Source: Sulfuricaulis sp.
GTDB taxonomy: Bacteria > Pseudomonadota > Gammaproteobacteria > Acidiferrobacterales > Sulfurifustaceae
Direction: 5' to 3'
Assembly (NCBI GenBank): GCA_024654125.1
Contig: JANLIC010000317.1
Coordinates: 1-45,112, forward strand
Length of the DNA: 45,112 nucleotides
Shown one piece after another: positions 38,603-45,112 of this stretch. Position numbers and translations under genes: made by a program. The notes under the pieces were generated by a model. The model did no database searches. It was not told where the DNA came from and saw only the letters and a program-made list of their open reading frames with translations. Numbering within the stretch: position 1 is the stretch's first letter; each line of letters opens with the position of its first letter.

Positions 38603-40777
38603 ATGAAACGCCCCGGCGCGACGCGCTATGCCTTGTTGGCGATTTCCCTGATTTTCTCCGCCGGTGCGGCGGCTTCCTGGAACAATCCCTATCCGGCGGC
38701 GGAGGCAAAAAGCAACATCCTCTATTCCGCCTTCCGCGAGCGTCCCAAGACCTTCGATCCCGCGCGCGCCTACAGCTCCAATGAGTATCTCTTCATCGCG
38801 CAGATCTACGAACCGCCGTTCCAGTATCACTATCTCAAGCGTCCGTATGCGCTGACGCCGCTTACGGCGGTATCGGTGCCAACGCCCGTCTATTTCGATA
38901 AGCACGGGCGGCGCCTGCCGCATAACACTCCGGCCGCGGCGATTGCCTACAGCGTGTATGAAATCCATATTCGCCCCGGCATCTACTATCAGCCGCACCC
39001 GGCCTTTGCGCGCGACGCCGACGGCCGGTATTTGTACCATGCTCTGAGCACGCACGATCTTGCCGGCATATATGCCATCGGTGATTTCCCCCGGACTGGC
39101 ACGCGTGAGCTGGCGGCGGCCGACTACGTGTACCAGATCAAGCGACTCGCGCATCCCAAGCTGCATTCGCCGATTCTGAGCGTCATGAATGAATACATCG
39201 TGGGGCTTCGGGATTACGCCGACACGCTGAAAAAAGAGTACGAAAAAATCGCCGGCGGCCGCGACACCGGTGTGTTTCTGAATCTCGCGAAATTCCCGCT
39301 CGCCGGCGTCGAGGAAGTGGATCGTTATACCTACCGCGTGAAGCTTCACGGCAAGTATCCGCAACTGCTTTACTGGATGGCCATGCCCTTTTTTGCCCCG
39401 ATGCCGCCCGAGGCCGACCGGTTTTTCTCGCAACCGGGCATGGCGGAAAAGAATCTCACGCTCGACTGGTTCCCCGTCGGCAGCGGTGCCTACATGCTCA
39501 CGGTCAACAATCCCAACCGTCAAATGGTGCTCGAACGCAACCCAAACTATCACGAGGAACTTTACCCCGCCGAAGGCGAACCGGAGGATGGCGCTGCCGG
39601 ATTGCTGGACGACGCCGGCAAGCCGATGCCTTTCATCGACAAGGTGGTTTTCAGTCTCGACAAGGAAAGCATCCCGCGCTGGAACAAATTTCTGCAAGGC
39701 TATTACGACCGCTCCGCGGTGTTGACGGAGGGCTTCGACCAGGCGATCCGTTTCACCGGCGAAGGCGACACGGAAGTCAGCGATACGATGAAGCAGAAAG
39801 GCATAAATCTGCGGACCAGCGTCGCCGCCTCGACCTATTACCTCGGTTTTAACATGCTCGATCCGGTGGTCGGTGGTAATACCGAACGCGGACGCAAGCT
39901 GCGCCAGGCCATTTCCATCGCCATTGATTTCGAGGAACAGATCTCTATTTTCGAAAACGGTCGCGGCATCGCGGCGCAGGGTCCGCTGGCACCGGGAATT
40001 TTCGGTTACCGCGAAGGACAGGCTGGCATCAACCCTTATGTCTATGACTGGGTTGACGGTAAACCCCGGCGCAAGCCGCTTGAATACGCACGACAACTGC
40101 TGGTGGAGGCGGGTTACCGGGGCGGCGTGGATCCCGCGTCGGGCAAACCGCTGTCGATCAATTATGAAACCCCGGCGATCGGACCGGAAAGAAAGGCCCA
40201 GCTCGATTGGATGCTCAAGCAGTTCAGCAAGCTCGGCATCCAGCTGGTGGTGCGCGCCACCGACTACAACCGCTTCCAGGAAAAGATACGCAAGGGCGAT
40301 GCGCAGATTTACGACTGGGGCTGGAACGCGGATTACCCCGATCCGGAAAATTTCCTGTTCCTGCTCTACGGGCCGAACAAGAAGGTGGGCCACGATGGCG
40401 AGAACGCCTCGAACTACGACAACCCGGAGTTCAACCGCCTGTTCGAGCGCATGAAGAACATGGAGAACACGCCCGAGCGGGCGGAAATTATCCATCGGAT
40501 GCTGGAGATTGCGCGGCGCGACTCCCCCTGGATTTGGGGCATGCACCCCAAGAATTTTCTGCTCGAACACTCGTGGATGTACAACGCCAAGCTGAATCAG
40601 ATGGCGAACAACACGCTCAAATACAGCCGACTCGATCCGGACAAGCGCGCGGAACGGCGCGTGGCCTGGAATCGCCCCGTGGTCTGGCCCATCGTGGCAG
40701 TACTAGGAGTGCTGGTGGTGGGCGCGGTCCCGGCCGTCGTGACGTACCGAAGAAGAGAGCGTGAGGGGGCGGTATGA
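38603..40777 (+). CDS. ABC transporter substrate-binding protein, family 5 (peptide/oligopeptide)
   Basis: Start likely MKRPGATRYALLAISLIFSAGAAASW at 38603; SAFRERPKTFDPARAYSSNEYLFIAQIYEPPFQY, RKLRQAISIAIDFEEQISIF. Confidence 0.92.
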   Translation: MKRPGATRYALLAISLIFSAGAAASWNNPYPAAEAKSNILYSAFRERPKTFDPARAYSSNEYLFIAQIYEPPFQYHYLKRPYALTPLTAVSVPTPVYFDKHGRRLPHNTPAAAIAYSVYEIHIRPGIYYQPHPAFARDADGRYLYHALSTHDLAGIYAIGDFPRTGTRELAAADYVYQIKRLAHPKLHSPILSVMNEYIVGLRDYADTLKKEYEKIAGGRDTGVFLNLAKFPLAGVEEVDRYTYRVKLHGKYPQLLYWMAMPFFAPMPPEADRFFSQPGMAEKNLTLDWFPVGSGAYMLTVNNPNRQMVLERNPNYHEELYPAEGEPEDGAAGLLDDAGKPMPFIDKVVFSLDKESIPRWNKFLQGYYDRSAVLTEGFDQAIRFTGEGDTEVSDTMKQKGINLRTSVAASTYYLGFNMLDPVVGGNTERGRKLRQAISIAIDFEEQISIFENGRGIAAQGPLAPGIFGYREGQAGINPYVYDWVDGKPRRKPLEYARQLLVEAGYRGGVDPASGKPLSINYETPAIGPERKAQLDWMLKQFSKLGIQLVVRATDYNRFQEKIRKGDAQIYDWGWNADYPDPENFLFLLYGPNKKVGHDGENASNYDNPEFNRLFERMKNMENTPERAEIIHRMLEIARRDSPWIWGMHPKNFLLEHSWMYNAKLNQMANNTLKYSRLDPDKRAERRVAWNRPVVWPIVAVLGVLVVGAVPAVVTYRRREREGAV

Positions 40778-40845
40778 GCCGCGGAGCAGGGGCCCCACGT
40801 TACACATGGGGATGCGACCGGCGAATTGACGCAGGCCGCCGACAA
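40776..40845 (+). repeat. Short dispersed stop-codon-associated repeat, copy R2
   Basis: gagccgcggagcaggggccccacgttacacatggggatgcgaccggcgaattgacgcaggccgccgacaa; near-identical to the reverse complement of 12625-12690. Confidence 0.85.
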
Positions 40846-40886
40846 GGCGGCGCAAGTATTTTGCATGATAATTCGGAGGCGGTGCA

Positions 40887-41864
40887 GTGATCGGATACAT
40901 CATTCGCCGGCTGTTGTACGCCATCCCGATTCTGATCGGGGTAAACCTGCTCACTTTCACGCTGTTTTTCTTCGTCAACAGCCCGGATGACATGGCGCGC
41001 ATTCATCTGGGCGGCAAGCGCGTGACGCCCGAAGCCATTGTTAAGTGGAAAGACGATCATGGTTACAACAAGCCGTTGTTGTATAACAGCGGCAGGCCTG
41101 GTACGGGAAAAATCACGGACACTATTTTTTACCGTTATTCAGTAAGACTTTTCGTTTTTGATTTTGGCAGCTCCGACCAGGGTCGGGATATTCGAAACGA
41201 TATTTCCCAGCGCATGTGGCCGAGTCTGGCTATCGCCTTGCCGGTTTTTCTAGTCGGTATTCTGGTGCACATTACCTTTGCTATGCTGCTGGCGTTTTTC
41301 CGTGGAAGTTATCTCGACACTTCCGGTGTGGTGCTGTGCGTCATCATGATGTCTATATCCAGTTTGTTTTATGTCATCGGCGGACAATACCTCATCAGCA
41401 TGCTGCTGCGCCTGGTGCCGATCTCGGGCTATGACCTCGGATTCGAGGCCGTCAAATTCCTGATCCTTCCCATCATTGTCGGCGTGGTGGGCGGCATCGG
41501 CGCAAGCACGCGGCTTTATCGCACGTTTTTCCTGGAGGAAATCAACAAGGACTACGTGCGTACCGCGCGCGCCAAGGGTTTGTCCGAGTTGCGCGTGCTG
41601 TTTCGCCACGTGCTCAAGAATGCCATGATCCCGATTCTGACCGGCGTAGTGGTGGTGATCCCGCTGCTTTTTACCGGCAGCCTGATTCTGGAGTCGTTCT
41701 TCGCCATTCCCGGTCTCGGCAGCTACACCATCGACGCCATCCACTCGCAGGACTTCGCCATCGTGCGCGCCATGGTGTTTCTGGGATCGGTGCTGTACAT
41801 CACCGGTCTGATTCTGACCGACATCACCTATACGCTGGTCGACCCGCGCGTGCGGCTTGAATGA
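40887..41864 (+). CDS. ABC transporter permease (DppB/YejB-like)
   Basis: GTG start; IGYIIRRLLYAIPILIGVNLLTFTLFFFV..., EEINKDYVRTARAKGLSELRVLFRHVLKNAMIPILTGV. Confidence 0.94.
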   Translation: MIGYIIRRLLYAIPILIGVNLLTFTLFFFVNSPDDMARIHLGGKRVTPEAIVKWKDDHGYNKPLLYNSGRPGTGKITDTIFYRYSVRLFVFDFGSSDQGRDIRNDISQRMWPSLAIALPVFLVGILVHITFAMLLAFFRGSYLDTSGVVLCVIMMSISSLFYVIGGQYLISMLLRLVPISGYDLGFEAVKFLILPIIVGVVGGIGASTRLYRTFFLEEINKDYVRTARAKGLSELRVLFRHVLKNAMIPILTGVVVVIPLLFTGSLILESFFAIPGLGSYTIDAIHSQDFAIVRAMVFLGSVLYITGLILTDITYTLVDPRVRLE

Positions 41865-43270
41865 ACTCCATGCCATTTCAGCCTGAAATATTGTGGACTG
41901 ACTTTCTGATCTTTGTGTTGATCGGATCCTTTCTGGTGTTCATCGTCTATACCTTGCGTCACGAGCATCTGCGTGTGCCCTGGCGCCAGGTGGCGCGCCG
42001 GCCGATGGCTATGGCTTCCATGGTTATCCTGCTGGCCTATGTGGCCGTGGGGCTGATGGATTCCATTCATTTCCGTCCCTTGCAGGAAGGACAGAATCCG
42101 GAGGCGCCGGTTTATTCCAACGAGGTGTTGAGCCTGCTGGACAAGGCCGCGATGCCTTTGCGGGCGCGCACGGAGAAAACCTATTCTGCGCCGTTTGCCA
42201 TGCAAGCCTATTCAAAAGAAACCGTGGAATACCCTGACGGTGGGCACGCGCGTGAAAACCCGCGATTACTTTATGGCGGCGCGCATTTGCAGGATCCCAG
42301 CGAGCGTGCCGCGGATATCGTCCGGCGTGCCGGGACCGCCACGCTGGCGGCGTTGGGACTGTGGTCGCTGTTGGTGGTGGGTTTCCTGTTGTCCTGGCGT
42401 CAATCGCACGAGCCCTTGATGCAGACTGTACGCAGACTGGTGCGTGGCAAGGGTGAGTTTCCGTGGCGTGCCGTTTTGATCACGTCCGGCATTCTTATAA
42501 TTCTGGTGTTGAATGCCGTTTACCTGTCGCTCTACTACCACATTTTCGGCACCGATCAGGTGGGCCAGGATGTGTTCTACAAATCCCTGAAGAGCATTCG
42601 CACCGGGCTGGTGATCGGCACGCTCACCACGCTGGTCATGCTGCCGTTCGCGGCGCTGTTCGGCATCATGGCCGGGTATTTCCGCGGCTGGGTGGATGAT
42701 GTAATTCAATACGTCTACACCACTCTGAGTTCAATCCCCAGCGTGCTCCTGATTGCCGCTGCCATCCTGACTCTGCAAGCGTATATCGCGACCCATCCGG
42801 AATCGTTCACCAGCGCCACCGAGCGTGCTGACATCCGGCTGTTGTTTTTGTGCCTGATCCTCGGCGTCACCAGCTGGACCAGCCTGTGCCGGCTGTTGCG
42901 CGGCGAGACGCTCAAGCTGCGCGAGGTGGACTATATCCAGGCCGCCCGCGCTTTGGGAGCGAGTCACCTGTCGGTCATGGCGCGCCATATTCTTCCCAAC
43001 GTCATGCATATCATCCTCATTGCCGTGGTGCTGGATTTCAGTGGCTTGGTGCTGGCGGAGGCAGTCCTGTCTTATGTCGGCGTTGGCGTCGATCCGACCA
43101 TGGACAGCTGGGGCAACATGATCGTCAGCGCACGCCTGGAAATGGCGCGCGAGCCGCTGGTGTGGTGGAGCCTGGCCGCCGCGTTCGTGTTCATGTTCAG
43201 TCTGGTGCTGGCGGCCAATCTGTTCTCCGACGCCGTGCGGGATGCGTTTGATCCGAGGTTACGGAAGTGA
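41861..43270 (+). CDS. ABC transporter permease (DppC/YejE-like) with extended N-terminal region
   Basis: 469 aa; LREVDYIQAARALGASHLSVMARHILPNVMHIILIAVVLDFSGLVLAEAVLSYVGVGVDPTMDSWGNMI; overlaps the upstream stop by 4 nt. Confidence 0.93.
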   Translation: MNSMPFQPEILWTDFLIFVLIGSFLVFIVYTLRHEHLRVPWRQVARRPMAMASMVILLAYVAVGLMDSIHFRPLQEGQNPEAPVYSNEVLSLLDKAAMPLRARTEKTYSAPFAMQAYSKETVEYPDGGHARENPRLLYGGAHLQDPSERAADIVRRAGTATLAALGLWSLLVVGFLLSWRQSHEPLMQTVRRLVRGKGEFPWRAVLITSGILIILVLNAVYLSLYYHIFGTDQVGQDVFYKSLKSIRTGLVIGTLTTLVMLPFAALFGIMAGYFRGWVDDVIQYVYTTLSSIPSVLLIAAAILTLQAYIATHPESFTSATERADIRLLFLCLILGVTSWTSLCRLLRGETLKLREVDYIQAARALGASHLSVMARHILPNVMHIILIAVVLDFSGLVLAEAVLSYVGVGVDPTMDSWGNMIVSARLEMAREPLVWWSLAAAFVFMFSLVLAANLFSDAVRDAFDPRLRK

Positions 43271-43325
43271 CGCGTTCTACTGATTTTTATTTGCCGAACG
43301 GGATGCGCCCTTGCGCTAGGTTTTG

Positions 43326-43510
43326 TGTCGCCTGCGGCGACGCATACTTGTGGGTGGCTGACCCACGGCAGGTGACTTTTCTTTGGACAGACAAGGAAAA
43401 GTCACTAAAAGAAATCCGCCCCAGTCGCTTCGCCGCGCAAACACCACGCGGTGCCCTGCGTGCCTCGCTGCGGCCGGGCGCTCACTTAACTCGCCGGGCG
43501 CCCACAACGC
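43326..43510. repeat. Multi-hairpin intergenic repeat between permease and ATPase genes
   Basis: Hairpins gtcgcc-tgc-ggcgac, gtgggt-ggctg-acccac, gtgacttttctttg (43372-43385)/caaggaaaagtcac (43392-43405), and duplicated gccgggcgc. Confidence 0.65.
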
Positions 43511-43661
43511 GCCTCGGGCTCGATCAAAAGTCTCGCGACGACTCCCGGCCTAGCTCGGTGCTCGGCTCGCTCCGACGGGGATTTGAGCAGCCCACCTCAG
43601 TCCGTTACTTGGAGGTGTTTTCAAAATCCTCTATGGTCCAGCCGACTCTCGGGGGCGTTTG

Positions 43662-45112
43662 ATGAGTACTAAAGAAAAACTGCTCCAGGTCGAAAACCTC
43701 AAAACCTGGTTCGACACGCCGGAAGGCATCGTGCGCGCAGTGGACGGGATCGATTTCGATATCGCGCCCGGTGAGACCCTGGCCTTGCTCGGCGAATCCG
43801 GCTGCGGAAAATCCATCTCCGCGTTGTCGCTGCTGCAGCTGGTGCCGGAGCCTGCCGGGAGGATTGTCTCCGGACAGGCGCGACTGTATGGAAAGGACGT
43901 ATTGGCACTGCCTGAGCGCGACATGCGTGCCATCCGTGGGCGGCGCATGGCCATGATTTTCCAGGAACCGCAGACCTCGCTTAACCCGGTGTTGACGGTG
44001 GGCGAACAAATCAGCGAAGCGATCCCGGAGGCTGACAGGCTCAGTCGTAGACAAAAGCGGGACAAGGTGGCCGAGCTGCTCAAGGCCGTTGGCATTGCCG
44101 ATGTCGCGCGGCGCTACGACGAATATCCGTTTCAGCTTTCCGGCGGCATGAAACAGCGCGTCATGATTGCCATGGCGCTCGCGTCCGAGCCCGACTTGCT
44201 GATTGCCGACGAGCCGACCACGGCGCTCGACGTCACCATCCAGGCGCAGATCCTGGCCTTGCTCAGGGAACTGCAAAAGAAAACGGGCATGGCCATCTTG
44301 CTCATCACGCACGATCTCGGGGTTGTGGCCGAAATGGCGGACCGGGTAGCGGTCATGTACGCCGGGCAAATTGTGGAGCTTGCGCCGCAAAAAAAGTTTT
44401 TTTCATCGCCGCAACATCCCTATTCGCAAAAGCTGTTCCGCTCCATTCCCGGGCGGATACAGCGCGGCAACGCGCTTGAGGTCATCCGTGGCAGCGTCCC
44501 CTCGCTGAAGCAGGAATTCCGTGGTTGCCGGTTTGTCGAGCGTTGCGATCATGCCTGGGAACTCTGCCACAAGAAAATCCCCGTCTGGATCGACGAGGAT
44601 GGACGGGGGGTCCGATGCCATCTCTATGATGCGTCGGTGTCGGCACCGGCTTCACCGCTGCCACGGAATACACGCAAAGCCCCGACCAAACCGCCCGCTA
44701 AGCTTGGGGAATCACTGTTGCAGGTACGCGATCTCAAGGTGCACTTCCCGATCCGTCAGGGCATCTTTCAGCAAGTCGTGGGTCACGTAAAAGCGGTTGA
44801 CGGCGTTTCATTGGATATCGCGCGAGGGCGCACGCTGGCGCTGGTGGGTGAATCCGGTTGCGGCAAGACCACTGTCGGAAAGGGCATCCTTCAACTGATA
44901 CCGCCTACATCAGGAAGCGTCGTGTATAACCGGCGCGAGCTGACACAGCTCAAAGGCGAGGAATTGCGCGCCTTGCGGCGGCATTTCCAGATCATTTTCC
45001 AGGACCCCTACGCCTCGCTCAATCCGCGCATGCTGGTGGGCGAAATTCTGGAGGAGGGCTTGCACGCCCAGGAAATCGGCGGTAGCCGGCCGGCACGGCA
45101 GGCGCGGGTGGC
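43662..45112 (+). CDS. ABC transporter ATP-binding protein, two fused nucleotide-binding domains (YejF-like), truncated by window edge
   Basis: [51 protein letters not shown]..., [31 protein letters not shown]; second domain [51 protein letters not shown]; open at 45112. Confidence 0.95.
   Translation, partial: MSTKEKLLQVENLKTWFDTPEGIVRAVDGIDFDIAPGETLALLGESGCGKSISALSLLQLVPEPAGRIVSGQARLYGKDVLALPERDMRAIRGRRMAMIFQEPQTSLNPVLTVGEQISEAIPEADRLSRRQKRDKVAELLKAVGIADVARRYDEYPFQLSGGMKQRVMIAMALASEPDLLIADEPTTALDVTIQAQILALLRELQKKTGMAILLITHDLGVVAEMADRVAVMYAGQIVELAPQKKFFSSPQHPYSQKLFRSIPGRIQRGNALEVIRGSVPSLKQEFRGCRFVERCDHAWELCHKKIPVWIDEDGRGVRCHLYDASVSAPASPLPRNTRKAPTKPPAKLGESLLQVRDLKVHFPIRQGIFQQVVGHVKAVDGVSLDIARGRTLALVGESGCGKTTVGKGILQLIPPTSGSVVYNRRELTQLKGEELRALRRHFQIIFQDPYASLNPRMLVGEILEEGLHAQEIGGSRPARQARV

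Noticed and set aside
38594-40570. 658-aa minus-strand ORF antisense to the ABC substrate-binding protein
   Set aside because: Long only because of codon-position GC bias; composition is Arg/His/Val-rich and the plus strand encodes an unambiguous family 5 binding protein.

Overview
This is a GC-rich, mostly housekeeping chromosomal segment. Synteny (leuC-leuD-leuB-asd-fimV; tRNAs-tig-clpP-clpX-lon-hupB-ppiD) points to a gammaproteobacterium. It runs from the 5' part of metH (minus strand, cut by the left edge) to a dual-domain Yej/Dpp-type ABC transporter ATPase (cut by the right edge). I found no prophage, transposase, rRNA or CRISPR array. The parts worth a second look are: (i) three copies (5429-5620, 7799-8045, 28535-28666 inverted) of an intergenic element with constant linkers and two inner hairpins whose stems differ between copies but stay paired; (ii) a stem-loop-rich folD-tRNA-Pro intergenic region with a 14-bp inverted repeat ending directly at the folD start codon and two adjacent ~95-nt elements sharing related terminal repeats; (iii) a multi-hairpin element before metH; (iv) a TraB/GumN - HExxH metallopeptidase - ATP-grasp ligase group, in which the metallopeptidase lacks a normal start codon (AAGGAG-N6-ATC); (v) a small ABM-fold-like protein with an HxxxH motif resembling sulfur oxygenase reductase, behind an AT-rich promoter with a perfect palindrome over its -35; (vi) a second short repeat family placed at stop codons, and repeats inserted within the ABC transporter operon. 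All calls come from reading the sequence; no database search was run.
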